Shown: positions 1 through 11,106, counted from the stretch's first letter. The stretch is DNA of 64,000 nt from Berberis thunbergii (GCA_003290165.1 QNQO01002073.1:62001-126000), one strand, 5' to 3'. Program-made: numbers and translations. Notes: a model not told the origin generated them from the letters alone.

Positions 1-2474
1 CAAAAGATGGGGCTGCGACGGTGGCCATCACAATGGCCTCCCAGTTCTCCAATAATCACTCATCAATCACCCGTCATCATCTCATTCTCGCACAGGTCGT
101 CACCCCTTTCTATTTTCTTCTTCTCCTCCTTCCCCTATCATTTTAATTTTTTTTCTCACCCTTGCGACAGACTCCTTGAGAGGAGAATCCATCATTGCAA
201 AGTCCGTTCGAAAGCAGGGACAAAAAAGAAAAGAAGGAAAGGAAAAGAAGACTAAAAAGAAAAAGAACCTCATAAATATAGAATTGGTGATTAGGGCCGC
301 TACCCTCAGATTTTAGAGGCCCGGTGAACATTAGGGCCTTGGTATCAAAGAAATGAAAAAAAAAAATAATAATAAAGAATCAAATAAAAGCATCAAGTAG
401 GACTTTATCCTTGGACTCATGATTCAAGTTGCCTCAAATCATGCTAACTTAAAATAGTATACATACCAAGTAGAGGTAACACGCAAAACTTGAAGCCCAA
501 ACTTCACTTTATTTTATTTTATTTATTTATTATTTTTGTTGGGGGGTAACAAACAATAAAAACGAAAACGCACACCAAAAATCTTTCTGGGTTCTACATA
601 CAGGTGATATTTCTTTTAGTTGTGGAATGGTAGAACTATTATAATGACATTTAATTTGCATTGAAGGTTGGCAATAACAAGTAACAAAATCGCAATTTAC
701 TGTGCCTATCAAAGCATTACCATTTTGCCCGTGCCTGGGTCTAGTTGCAACAAAAAATGGGGTTTGTTTTTGGGGTGGTGCAATTGAATGGTGGGGGGAT
801 CATTTTTAATATTTTACACTCGAAGATCAAAAAACAATCTCAGTTGAGATGGTAATTAATATTTTACACCCCACCACAATTTAATTATCATTCTCAACTA
901 TACTATTTAAAGTTACATGACTTCGTGATATTGGCGTAGGAACATGAACATTAGAGACCTATGAGTAGGCCAGAGGTGTATATCGCAACATAAAAAAATA
1001 GGTCTTAGGTAATTTAACTATTTCCTCTCGATTGAACTACATTAATTAATGTTTGGGTAAATTTTGAATTCAAAGTTTGATGGCTTGCCTCATTCATGTA
1101 GGAGAACATTTTAGAGATTGAGAATGAAGATTCAACAACACAATCCATTTCACAACAGGATTCACTTGATAAGGTGCTAGGAAAAGAGCATTTAGGTTGA
1201 GTTCGAGAGTTTGAGATTCAGGCCATGTCCATCTCAAGTCTTTGGCAGCACCACTAGTACATTTAGTGGGATAATGTTGTCCTCACAACCATCGTAAAAC
1301 ACTATTGATCCTCAATAGCAACAAAGAATTCACCAGTTGAAATCACAATTAGAGACAAGGACATCAAAGAGGTAGACATTTGAAGGAGTATTGACATACA
1401 TTTTTTAGAAGTTGGATGAAAAAGTGTCTGCTGAGTTTGCAAACCTATTCCAACCATATGTTTTTTTGCATGTTCATTATATATATATGACATCGATTAC
1501 TTACTAAATATAAATCAATTCATTGTTGAAATTTAGTTCAAGTTTAGAGTAACATTGTTGAGCATCATTTTCAGGTACAAGACAAAGGAAGCAGACAAGT
1601 TTCACCAGCATTTGCATGACCCTCATCATCTGGTCAATATAATAATGAAGATTTTCATCGACTCCACGTTCCATAGCATTGTCTACTAATTTTTTCAAAC
1701 ATGTTGTGATGGTTTATATCATTTGTTGTAGTACATTTGACTTGATATCTAAACTATCAAATTTCAAGTAATTCTACATATACTTTGATATTTTGATGAC
1801 AGTATAGTTGAAGTGAAAATGATTTTTGTATAAAAGAATTGTATAAAATTGTGGGTTGTTATGGGCAGTAAAAATATGATTACAGGTTGAAAATTGTGGT
1901 TATATATGCATTTTAGAATAGTCATAAAATTGATGATTGTCATTAGTGGTTGTTGCCATCGCTAAAAGGCCTATCAAAGGGAATTTAGGGGCTGTTACAA
2001 GCATCGCAGAGTGTCTCCTGAAAAAATAAAGCAATTTTAGCTGCGATTTCTCAATCACCGGAAAATGCAAGTATTTGATTGTTCTTCAATTTTTTTTTAT
2101 CGATGGGTGAAACTGTTATAGAGTGCTAAAAACCGTTGTTATGTGTCCCTTATTTAGTGATGGTTGTTCAAACTGTTGCGTAAAACCGCCGCTAATCGAC
2201 CTCACGACTCCTTTATTAGCGGCATTTTTGTAACCTTCATTGTTTTATTTAGTTATTGTTTTGTAATCACTACAACAAAAATGAGCATTTATAGCTTTTG
2301 AGAATAGCGGTTTTTACACAACCGCTATAAAATGCTATTGAAACCCTATAAACAATTGTAAACAGCTACTTCATTTGTGCACTAAATGAAATGTGATGAA
2401 GGCGGATTGATTTCGCTGGGCGCCAACTATCCCGCGCAAATCGAAAGAAAAAATAAAAGCTAACAAAGAAGAGG

Positions 2475-2850
2475 GAAGGAAGGAAGAAGAATCCCGCTCG
2501 ATCTGTCTCCCTCTCCCTCTGCATTCTGCTCTCCCTCTGCATTCAGCTCTCCCTCTCCGATCGTTCTCCCTCTCCCTCTCCGATCGCTCTCCCTCTCCCT
2601 CTCCGAGTTACTGGGCGCTCGAGTTAGATAGAGCTCGATGTCCACCCTCCCTCATCTCGCCATCTCCCTCCCTACTCTCTCCATATCTCCATCTCCCTCC
2701 CTCACTGCTCCCTCCATCTCGCCATCTCCCTCACTGCTCCCTCTATCTCTCAATCGCCCTCACTGCTCTCTCCATATCTTTATCTTCATCTCCCTCATTG
2801 CTCCCTCCATCTCTCCATCGCCCTCCCTCTTTCGATTCACCTCTTTTTAG
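2475..2850 (+). repeat. CT-rich low-complexity tract
   Basis: A run of imperfect CTCCCTCTCCCTCTGCATT and CATCTCCCTCCCTCACTGC type repeats. It sits just 5' of the captured WNK start codon (2857) and could be that gene's pyrimidine-rich 5' leader, expanded by slippage. Open frames across it are Ser/Pro/Leu low complexity and are not treated as genes. Confidence 0.7.
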
Positions 2851-2856
2851 AGAGAA

Positions 2857-3430
2857 ATGGTTGGGATGAGACCATATGAACCAGATGAGGGTGAGTCTGA
2901 GTTTGTTGAAGTTGATCCAACTGGAAGATATGGAAGGGTACTTAAAAATCTCTACTTTGTTGCTTGTTTGGGTTCTTCTTTATGTTCTTCATTTCTGATA
3001 TTTGGTTCTAATTTTGTTGGTTTTTCAGTACAATGAGATCCTTGGGAAAGGAGCTTCAAAGACAGTGTAAGAAACTTAAAACCCTATTTGTTATTTTTTA
3101 TCCCTTTTTGAGAACTTTTGCAGTTTTATGAGATGCGTATATGTTGATTTAGTTCTATGTTGGTGGGTTTTCTTCCTTTTTGGTTTTGGGTGTTGCAGTT
3201 ACAGAGCTTTTGATAAGTTCGAAGGGATTGAAGTGGCTTGGAACCAAGTCAAGCTGTATGATTTCCTTCAGAGCCCTGAGGATCTTGAGAGGCTTTACTG
3301 TGAAATCCATCTTCTCAAGACCTTGAAGCACAAAAACATCATGAAATTTTACACCTCTTGGGTTGATACGGCCAATAGGAACATCTATTTTGTAACTGAG
3401 ATGTTCACTTCTGGGACTCTGAGACTCTGA
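2857..3430 (+). pseudogene. WNK kinase N-terminal fragment (captured)
   Basis: Three exons of a plant WNK (with-no-lysine) Ser/Thr kinase remain: 2857-2937 (start MVGMRPYEPDEG), 3029-3066 (YNEILGKGASKTV, the glycine loop) and 3199-3430 ([19 protein letters not shown] onward). All have GT/AG borders and join in frame. EVAWNQVKL is the WNK signature, with Asn where other kinases have the ATP-anchoring Lys. The fragment ends at TSGTLRL and a stop. A small CTGAGA duplication just before the GTAAGT donor (3415-3435) appears to create this stop. The catalytic HRD and DFG segments are absent, so no active WNK can be made. It is the first fragment inside the Pack-CACTA. Family assignment is firm; the paralog is not known. 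Confidence 0.9.
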
Positions 3431-3714
3431 GAGAGTAAGTTTTCATGGGATTTCATTCATTTCTATTTTCAAGTTTTAATTTTTTTTCATTCATTTCCAC
3501 CTCAATGTTTACCAATATAAATGATCATATCTTTCCACCATTTGATCTATACACCATATTTCGGATTCGAAAGCAAATTTTCTTGTAAATTAAATTTTAT
3601 TTTACTTCTTTTCTTTAATTTTTTTTTTTTGCAACTATGCAATCAATTTAAAATATAAAATTATTATGGTTTTTAGTAACTCTTGTTAATGAAATAAAAA
3701 AAAAACATATTGTT

Positions 3715-3985
3715 ATGGTGAACTTAAGTGAACCTCTGTATGCCCTAGTGTGTTTTTATGCAGGTGTTTTTATGGAAGTGAAGTGAATTTTTGTGTTTTT
3801 ATGTAGGTGTTTTTATAGACGTGAAGTGAAAAGTGAACTTCTGTGTTTTTATGCAGGTGAACTTATGTGATAGTGAAGTTATGTTTTTATGTAAATGTCA
3901 CAACAGAAGTTGTGTTTTTACGTCACAACAGAACTTCTGTATGCTCTAGTGAAGTGAACTTAAGTGAACTTGTGTTTTCATGCAG
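3715..3985 (+). repeat. Short irregular tandem repeats in Pack-CACTA
   Basis: Several degenerate units combine GTGAACTTCTGTGTTTTTA and TGCAGGTGTTTTTAT. Each carries a TTTTTATGCAGG-like piece that resembles a 3' splice acceptor. They look like slippage-expanded intron sequence between the WNK fragment and the next exon-like piece. Confidence 0.55.
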
Positions 3986-3986
3986 G

Positions 3987-4504
3987 TTTGATAACATTAC
4001 TATCAGACATGACTGCAGACTCATCAAAATAGCTTCATGGAGTCCGAAAATTTTGAAGGATTAATGGTGCAAAGAAGCTGGATACAATGACTCCGAAAGC
4101 TGAAATTTCAGGTCAGTTCACTTCACTTGCCAAACTTGCTTCAACTATTTGTTGTAAATGTCATTTTAACCGAAGTTGTGATCTTTGTATATAGATGAAG
4201 AAGTGAATGATTGCCCAATTCAGCAGGTTCGTCTAACAGCCTGATTCTCATGAACTTGAAAAATTTATCCATTTGTTTGTTGTCCATTTCTATTCTTGTG
4301 TATTGTACTAAATAGCATATGAACATATGTTGTCAACAGATAAATACACAATCAAACATGCGTAATGAGGATGTGCTCGAGGCTGCAGTTTATGATCATG
4401 ATGGTTGTGCTCAGCATGGAAGTGTGTTTGCCAAGATGCAGAAACCATTATCTCCGCTCCTGCAGCCTTCGTGGGAAAAATCCATTCGCAGTGACATCTG
4501 CCAG
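3987..4504 (+). pseudogene. Unidentified captured exons
   Basis: Exon-like pieces with good splice borders: ~3987-4110 (after TTTCATGCAG; reads FDNITIRHDCRLIKIASWSP before a stop), 4195-4226, and 4340-4504. The last is flanked by AACAG and GTACCA and open for 55 codons (INTQSNMRNEDVLEAAVYD, then HDGCAQHGSVFAKMQ and a C-terminal SIRSDICQ). The codon content looks like real protein, but I do not recognise the family. They lie between the WNK and sucrose-phosphate synthase fragments and may come from one or more further donor genes. Confidence 0.45.
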
Positions 4505-4559
4505 GTACCATATACAGTTTATACCTGTGCATCTTCAATGTCCCAATGGTGCTAACCGG

Positions 4560-4902
4560 ACACTATGCAGATGCTGGAGAGGCAGCAGCACATTTATCCG
4601 GTGCCTTCAATGTCCCAATGGTGCTAACCGGACACTCATTGGGCAGGAACAAATTTGAGCAACTACTGAAACAGGGGAGGCACTCTAGGGAGGACATTAA
4701 CTCAACTTACAAGATAATGAGAAGAATTGAGGTAGAGGAGATGGGCCTTGATGCTGCTGAAATGGTGGTAACTAGTACAAGGCAGGAAATAGAAGAGCAA
4801 TGGGGTTTGTATGATGGTTTTGATCCAAAGCTGGAGCGGAAACTCAGGGTGAGAAGAAGAAGAGGAGTGAGCTGCCTTGGCCGAAACATGCCACGTATGG
4901 TG
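4560..4902 (+). pseudogene. Sucrose-phosphate synthase exon fragment (captured)
   Basis: One long exon encodes the glycosyltransferase part of sucrose-phosphate synthase, the enzyme that makes sucrose-6-phosphate from UDP-glucose and fructose-6-phosphate. It runs [73 protein letters not shown] and ends PRMV at a GT donor, where the family continues VVIPPG. About 114 of more than 1000 residues are present. Just upstream (~4532-4562) a ~29-bp piece of the same exon (AATGTCCCAATGGTGCTAAC) is repeated, a scar of capture or slippage. There is no promoter or flanking exons, so it is not functional as an enzyme. Confidence 0.92.
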
Positions 4903-6253
4903 GTATATACTTATCTTCGTTAGCTTAATTTTTGCACGCTAAATTATCCTTTTTTGTATTGCATGGGATACTCGCACAAATGTCAGAGTCTGACTTGAAA
5001 GGATTCTGCATTAACATAGATAATGAAAGAGAGTATCAAGTATCAACCTTTTCATTAGTCTAAGGTGTTTTGTCATGACCCATGAGCCATCTTAGAACAG
5101 CTGGATTCATGTTATAAGTAGCTCTTTGGCTTTCTTGGTACCCTCTATGCTGTGTACCAGATGACCTCATAAAATTTTAATTATATTTTCTTCTGGAAAA
5201 ATTTTGGGCACTTGTTAAGATGTTACTGAAGAGGAATGTGCACACATCCATTAAAACATGCACTAACAAAACATTGAGAGATTTGCAGTTTTAGCTGTGA
5301 AATAAATTTATCCCAGTTTGAGTGTGTGTTAGAGATGCAAACAAAAACAACAAATTTGGGTATGGGTGAATATTTGGTTCCTGATTGAACATGCTCTATA
5401 AATGACGTTAATCTGAAATAGAAGTTATTGATTAGTTGAGTAATAACTTTTATTCAAGTATTTCAAAGGGCAACTTGTGAAAATGTTTTTTTTTGTACCA
5501 GATCCAATCAGGGTAATAATGCTTATGCAATGGAAAATTTTTCTCACAAGGTATCATCCATTTAGAATCCTTCATAGTTGGCATGGATGACCTTATTTCA
5601 GATATTGAAGACGAATGTTGTTTGCAAAAGTGCAAATACTTGGGAGATTTGGGAGTTCAGTCAAATTTTATGAGATTGATAATTATAATTCATGTGAATC
5701 TCCTCTTTTTGTGAATCTCACCTTGTTTGTTTGCATAAATGATGAACATATTTTGGTTAGTCTTTGGTTTTTCATGTCCTGTGAAATGTATATATGTGTA
5801 ATGTTTGATTTTGAAGTAGTTGCCGATTTTGATATTTGTGTGGATCTGTTATATCTATTCAATTAAAGGATGAGATGTGGTAATAAGCATACCAAGAAAC
5901 CATATCTGTGTACCATACTTATATCTCGATAACTGATTGCTTATCTTCGTCGTGCACCTCCAATATATTAAAGCCAGTTCTAACCTTGTGAGAAGTAGAT
6001 CAGAAACATCAAATATTGGGACTGTTAATTATACTTTTAACATGGGTTCACATTTATTAGAATTAGTATTTTTAGTGAAAATCATTAAGGATGATCTCCA
6101 TGGCAAGGTCGTCCTCACCAAATGTGAACTGGTAACATTTTTATGTGTGTTCATTCATCTTCAAATGTGAATGACAATGTGCATGTATTCGTGCACCTGC
6201 ATGTGTGTTTGATCGTTGAGCTCATTTGACTCCACCTTCTCCTGTAGTTTCAG
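4903..6253 (+). other. Pack-CACTA interior without recognised coding
   Basis: AT-rich sequence between the sucrose-phosphate synthase exon and the next exon-like piece. Only short frames occur (for example 5615-5866 and 5937-6170), with no protein family that I recognise. It looks like intron sequence carried along with the captured exons. Confidence 0.5.
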
Positions 6254-6328
6254 GATGCCATCAGTAGTCCAGCTGGTCGGACGAAACTCATCGACTCCAT
6301 GGAGGGCATTGCAAAGGGAATTCAACAG
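6254..6328 (+). pseudogene. Single captured exon, family unknown
   Basis: A 25-codon exon lies between TTTCAG and GTAAAT and reads DAISSPAGRTKLIDSMEG followed by IAKGIQQ. The sharp splice borders and protein-like composition suggest a real donor exon. I cannot name the gene. It is located between the SPS and SnRK2 fragments in the same orientation. Confidence 0.4.
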
Positions 6329-6600
6329 GTAAATGTTCTTTTTGACTTCTTGTGGAAAATGCCATTAGTTGCTAGAGAAAGATGGAAGATGCTAAGGAGA
6401 CAATTGTCAAATACGGACAAATAATTCATCTCAGTGTATCAAAGCATAAGCTATCCAATAGATCATTAAAGCATAAGCATAAGCATAAGATGGAACCCTA
6501 TTGTTATTTTTGTTGATGGTTGTTTTGGATCTGTTTATGTGATTTGTATTGATTCGAGATTGAATTTTGGTTTGATAAGTTAATTGGATTTTGGTTATAG

Positions 6601-7413
6601 ATCATTAACCATAGATCGCTGCGCCATCCGAATATTATTAGGTTCAAGAGGTGAGGTTTTGGATCATAATCACTATTTGTTTTAGTAGTTGGTAGTGTTC
6701 TTTAGTTGAATTTGGGAAGTAATTAGGGATTTTGGATTGTGTTTACAGGTTGTTTTGACACCAACTCATCTTGGAATTGTAATGGAGTATGCAGCTGGTG
6801 GTGAGCTTTTCGAGCGGATCTGCACCGCCGGTAGATTCAGTGAAGATGAGGTTCTTTGCTCTCACTGTCACTCCCTTTTTTCATTTTCAATGTTTTAAAG
6901 TTTTAAGTTATTAATTTCATATATTTTTCTTCAGGCAAGATACTTCTTCCAGCAACTCATCTCAGGTGTGGACTATTGTCATACCATGGTAAAAAATCAT
7001 TAACTCAAAAAACTGCCATTGAATTCTTTACGAATATTTGAGAGTTTCTACCATTGGTGAGGACTGAGGAGATAAGAGTAGTAGTTGTTTAGTCATTGTT
7101 TATTTATATTATCCTTTTGTTGTATTGTGAAGCAAATCTGCCATAGAGATTTGAAGCTGGAGAATACACTTTTGGACGGAAGCCTTGCGCCTCGCCTAAA
7201 AATTTGCGATTTTGGTTACTCGAAGGTTTGTCATCTAGCTGATTCAGTTCATGTGATTTGCTGAAACTAATGAAATGTTGGAAATTTACAAATTATTTGT
7301 TGCTTTGGTTTTTTATGCAGTCATCACTGCTGCATTCTAGGCCCAAATCGACTGTTGGGACTCCTGCATATATTGCACCAGAAGTGCTTTCTCGATGGGA
7401 ATATGATGGGAAG
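6601..7413 (+). pseudogene. SnRK2 kinase fragment (captured)
   Basis: Five exons of an SNF1-related kinase 2 (osmotic-stress and ABA signalling kinase) keep their GT-AG introns: 6601-6650 (IINHRSLRHPNIIRFK), 6749-6850 ([20 protein letters not shown]), 6935-6988 (ARYFFQQLISGVDYCH), 7133-7225 (catalytic CHRDLKLEN and CDFGYSK) and 7321-7413 ([13 protein letters not shown], the activation segment). The HRD, DFG and APE motifs are intact. The glycine loop, the ATP-binding Lys, the rest of the C-lobe and the acidic C-terminal tail are missing. Exons stay in frame with each other, so decay is modest. It is on the same strand as the WNK N-lobe fragment ~3 kb upstream. Not an active kinase alone. Confidence 0.93.
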
Positions 7414-7817
7414 GTAACTTCTTACTTCCACTTCTATTCTTCATGCAAACTGTGATGGAATGGGAAGCGAGTAAAATGAAAGAAAAGCGAGTAAAATGCA
7501 AACTGCTGCTAGCTGCTGCTGCTGCTGCTGTTGCTGTTTATTGAGATTGAGCTGGTACTTGTATTCAAGTAATCAAAACAGTTCTTGTTTAAATTTTACA
7601 ACCACTATGCCACTTGTAAGTAGTGCAAAATCTCGAATAGTGCATGTAGAATGTGGTTTTATTTCTGTCTTGTTTGGTTTTATTTCTGTCTTGTTTGTAA
7701 CAAATTGCTCTTTGTTTGCTCTTTCATGTATTTTCTTTCCGTTTTCCATATTTAATCATCGGAAAGTGTTTATTTCACTTCAATTCAATATTTTGAAGTA
7801 CTCTTCACTTGTTTCAG

Positions 7818-8496
7818 GCCATAAGTATGGTAAAGAAGACACCGGCTTACAAGAATAGATTACGGGCGTTGGAACTTGAACGCAATGGTGGAGTGGCTAG
7901 CAAGAAAAAGGGACACAAGCAGATAGACAAGTATGTCTTTATCATAACTCTCACTCATTGGACTGTTTAAATGTTCTGGGTTGCAGAAACTGTCAGAATT
8001 GTAATCAAAATGAAAAGATGTGATTCATTATAATTTTTCATGGTGGTGCCTAGCTTTATTTTTTCCATTCAGACTCGTATCCTTCACTGTTCATGGCTCA
8101 TTTTGTATGTATTTGAAATGTACTTAAAGACCTTCATTTGCTCACTACCAGGAAGGCAGGAGAAGATCTTGAGAAAGAACTTGATTTGCAGATTAAAGGA
8201 GCTGAAAAACCCTCCATATGGGGACTTCTAGGTGTCTAGTTTGTTCTCATGCCATACACTCTCAGTAAGGTCAGAATACCCATATCAGCAACAAAAAGCA
8301 TAAAATCTACCGATTGATTGTTAAGATGTTTTCTTTGTTATGTTAATAGCGTCTGATTTATCCTCTTTACTCTATGCAGTTACTACTGTGGAGTAGCTGT
8401 TGGTTCTGGAGATACCAGGTTAGAAAAGCTCCATACACTTGGGATGACGCTTGTTATTTGACACAAAGGTCCCTTAGAGTGCCTCTTGACACATAA
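7818..8496 (+). pseudogene. DnaJ-50/DNAJC25-like C-terminal fragment (captured)
   Basis: Three exons match the C-terminal half of the membrane DnaJ protein of the plant dnaJ 50 / DNAJC25 type: 7818-7930 (TPAYKNRLRALELERNGGV, KKKGHKQIDK), 8152-8269 (GEDLEKELDLQIKGAEKPS then WGLLGV) and 8380-8496 (WFWRYQVRKAPYTWDDACYL, QRSLRVPLDT). An in-frame TAG in the second exon, after GLLGV, and a TAA after PLDT break the frame. The J domain and signal peptide are absent. The family is an ER-type co-chaperone by homology. It is the last recognised donor in the Pack-CACTA. Confidence 0.85.
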
Positions 8497-9059
8497 TACT
8501 GGTAAGCTCAAGATTTTCTGACTCCATCATCTTTTCTTCATCAAACAAACGAACATCTCCATTACTTTCCATCACAAAACAACAACAACAACAGCCTTGT
8601 TAGCACAACGGACACAGAAAGTGAAACATCAGTTAAAGCTCTAAAGCTCCCAAGATCAAGAAGAACTTTGGGTGTCATTTCTATGTCTCAGTCTCTGTCC
8701 TTGTAAGTTCCTCTGTTCCCGTATGTACAGCTGCTGGCCATGCAGTTTTGAAAGTAATTGAGAAAAGAAAAGCTCCATGAGGATGCAATGGACTACACAA
8801 TGTCGAATTGTAAATGCTGTTGTTTCTACTGTAATGAATTGATGCACGTGCTGTAATGAATTGTGAATGATCTAAATTTCTGCTGTAATGAATTGTAAAT
8901 GTTGTTGCTGTAATGAATTGCTTGAAAGCAATTGCTGGAATTTGTTGATCAGAGGTTGTAAATGCTGTTTTTAAATTTAATAAAAAGTCATTAAATTTTA
9001 CTTACTTGATGCAAGAATTGATGCACGTGCTGAATTATACTTACCTATAAGATGTAATC

Positions 9060-9097
<38 letters not shown>

Positions 9098-9099
9098 TA
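8497..9099 (+). other. Pack-CACTA 3' interior, no recognised gene
   Basis: This holds a CAACAACAACAACAG run (8579-8595), short repeats of CTGTAATGAATTG (8830-8930) and a poly(A) run of about 27 bases (9067-9093). A short open stretch (around 8620-8690) looks exon-like but is too short to assign. Confidence 0.5.
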
Positions 9100-9369
9100 T
9101 GTATAGTCTACCATAGCGGTTTTAAAACGCTATAGCAGAGTATTCCATAGCGGGTTTATAGCCTTCGATAGCGTTTTTAAACTGCTATGTATAAGCTACC
9201 ATAGCGTTTTAAAACCGCTATAAATAGTCTACCTACCATAGCGGTTTAAAAACGCTATGATAGCCCGTGTTTCTTTTATAGCTTTGGCTGTCATAGCGGT
9301 TACTAAACCGCTATAATAGGATACCATAGCGGTTTTGAAACGCTATTGATGAGACTTTTTCTTGTAGTG
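9100..9369 (+). repeat. CACTA subterminal repeat array
   Basis: At least seven copies, in both orientations, of a near-palindrome built on CATAGCGGTTTTAAAACGCTAT-type halves. The left end of the element has the matching AGCGGTTTTTACACAACCGC at ~2306-2325. In the En/Spm family, arrays of short subterminal motifs are where transposase-related proteins bind. That role is inferred here from position and arrangement. Confidence 0.8.
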
Positions 9370-9432
9370 AATCGTCGCTATTTTATTTTGGGACGGTGAT
9401 AACCATCGCTAAATGCCTCATCTATTGTAGTG

Positions 9433-10560
9433 ACCAGTGGGAACAACCATTTGAAGTTGGCTACTAGAATTATCTCCCAAAGATGGTGGAAAAAGCAATA
9501 GGAGACTTGAAGCTGGATGACAAACTCGGGACCAAAGAGGTGCCCCTGACTTCGCCTCCACAATGTAAGAGTAGATTTGGAGGCCCACGAAGAGCAACTT
9601 GAAGCATACTCAAACCAGGTGGCTTCCTCAATAGCAAGTCTTATTGAGACTCGTCACTGCAAATGTTAGAACATTCAAATATTCTGTCGATGGATGCTCT
9701 TCACCACACTCCGCGGAGACCAGGGAAAAAACGCATTCGGAAATATGCATTTGAGGATCAAACTCTGTGAGCAAATGGTAATGCTTGATCCAATCGGAAC
9801 AAGCTTATATAGGCACAATGTTGTGAAAGATAACCATCCACTACTCACATCAGAATTAAACACTAAGTAGAAAATGAAGGAGCGAAGGCTCAGACTACCC
9901 AAGAGCCACACATTTCCTCATTTAGAGAATTAATAGGCTCACGTACGGCCCCATTAAATGGGGGAGTAACTGATGCAGACATCAATCAGTCATAGAATTA
10001 CAGTCGTAAACATGGCATAGGTCAACATACAGGAAAATGCCTCAGCAAGCCTCAAGCGGTCCTACACTTAAACCACTGTTTAGCCCGTAAGTCAAACGCC
10101 CTAGCCAAATCACAATAGCCCACGTGGCAAGGATCTTGGAGCTTGGTCCAAGACAATAAGGCTGGAACATAGATCTCTGAGTTGTCTCAAGCCTAAGATC
10201 CATTCGCTCAAATCAACTCTTAACCCAATCAAGCATTGAGTCTTAAACAGAGTCAAGTGCCGAAGAAACTTAGTCAAACATAGTTAAGATACTAGGTGAG
10301 ATCTTCTCCCTCCATCACACCCTTGAAAATAGGAAAAATTGAGGAGTAGAACACTCGCCATAAGGTGTGAAAAAAAGGAAGGAGAAAGGTACTCATACAC
10401 ACTTCTAATTTCATCTAGCCTACATTTTTCCTTGCACCGTCGCCTGACTTTAGCAATGGAGTACCTTCGACCACCATAACGGTAGTCGTCCCTGGCTCAC
10501 CGTTGTCCATTTTGCAAGTTCAAGACTAGCAAGGATGGATTTGGACGCATCACTTACATT
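9433..10560 (+). mobile_element. Gypsy-type LTR fragment upstream of CHX
   Basis: Non-coding sequence shared with 49986-51115 and, more distantly, with 37085-37640. It has features of plant Gypsy LTRs: an AAGACTCATCACTGCAAATGTTAGAACA-type block and a 3' block with CTGACTTTAGCAATGGAGT, then ACCATAACGGTAGTCGTCCC. A similar block occurs in the Gypsy-2 LTR at 45105-45150. No matching second LTR or coding region is nearby. It predates the A-block duplication because both copies carry it. Confidence 0.55.
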
Positions 10561-11106
10561 TCATTATTTACAGTGCTTTGAGGGTTCTACATCCTTAATA
10601 GGCAGAGTTATTTTCCATACTGGGTTCTCTGATATCTTATTTTGTGTCAATTTTCACTTTATCTATATCCTTCCACATACATGCATGCTTTATTGGTCAA
10701 TTTGAATTAATTGTTTGACAACTATTGTGAGATTTGTATTATATATAGCGTATGCATGCTTGATTACGTGTTGAAGCATTTACCTTGTGAAACAAATCCT
10801 GAAATTTCAGTCTCGGAGAACAGAGAGGATGGAGAAAATGGTGAAATGGCTAGTGACAATTTCCTCTTCCTTAAACCTTATATATGCAAAAGGATATGTA
10901 AAAGAAATGAAGTGGCGGTTTGGCATGTTATGGATAACACCATTTCTTCTTCTCCGAAGCTTAATATATATTTGCAACGATGATCTTGTACATGGACGAT
11001 TGTGTTTTCCGTTTATGTGTAAATAATAAATTAAATGTCTAAAAAAATTATCCCAGAAATAGTCAAGCCTTATGGATCCCTCCATAGGTACACATCGAAT
11101 CAATTG

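Larger units (their letters stand above)
2268..9369 (+). mobile_element. Pack-CACTA transposon carrying host gene fragments
   Basis: The element starts CACTACAACAAAAATGA at 2268 and ends CTTTTTCTTGTAGTG at 9369, so the termini are imperfect inverted repeats of the CACTA (En/Spm) type. It is flanked by the 3-bp direct repeat AAT (2265-2267 and 9370-9372), the size expected for this superfamily. The homologous site in the other A block (49915-49945) runs straight through without the insert. Inside are subterminal repeats built on ATAGCGGTTTT/AAAACGCTAT and, between them, plus-strand exon-intron fragments of WNK, SPS, SnRK2 and DnaJ genes. No transposase was seen, so movement would need an autonomous partner. 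Retained introns show capture at the DNA level and not by retroposition. Confidence 0.93.
1..9432 (+). mobile_element. Outer CACTA-like element, 3' part, split by a nested insertion
   Basis: The right end reads ...GCCTCATCTATTGTAGTG, ending at 9432, which is a CACTA-type terminus (inverse CACTACAA). Near it lie subterminal motifs of the type gcggttttgtaaccg, at 2160-2260 and again at 9373-9410. These two parts were once adjacent, because the second A block carries them joined at 49840-49985. The left terminus is outside the window. Positions 1-2267 contain only short, stop-ridden frames and no recognisable transposase, so this is a non-autonomous or decayed copy. Confidence 0.6.

Noticed and set aside
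7..255. Open frame at window start, also found in block 2 at 47748-48059
   Set aside because: The two copies differ by frame and stop position, there is no recognisable domain, and it lies in TE sequence.
2638..2850. Open frame of 70 codons in the CT-rich tract
   Set aside because: Low-complexity Ser/Pro/Leu translation of a CTCCCT repeat; better explained as leader or simple repeat.
2857..8496. A single functional multi-exon host gene
   Set aside because: Parts belong to unrelated families, several stops interrupt them, and the whole lies between CACTA ends.
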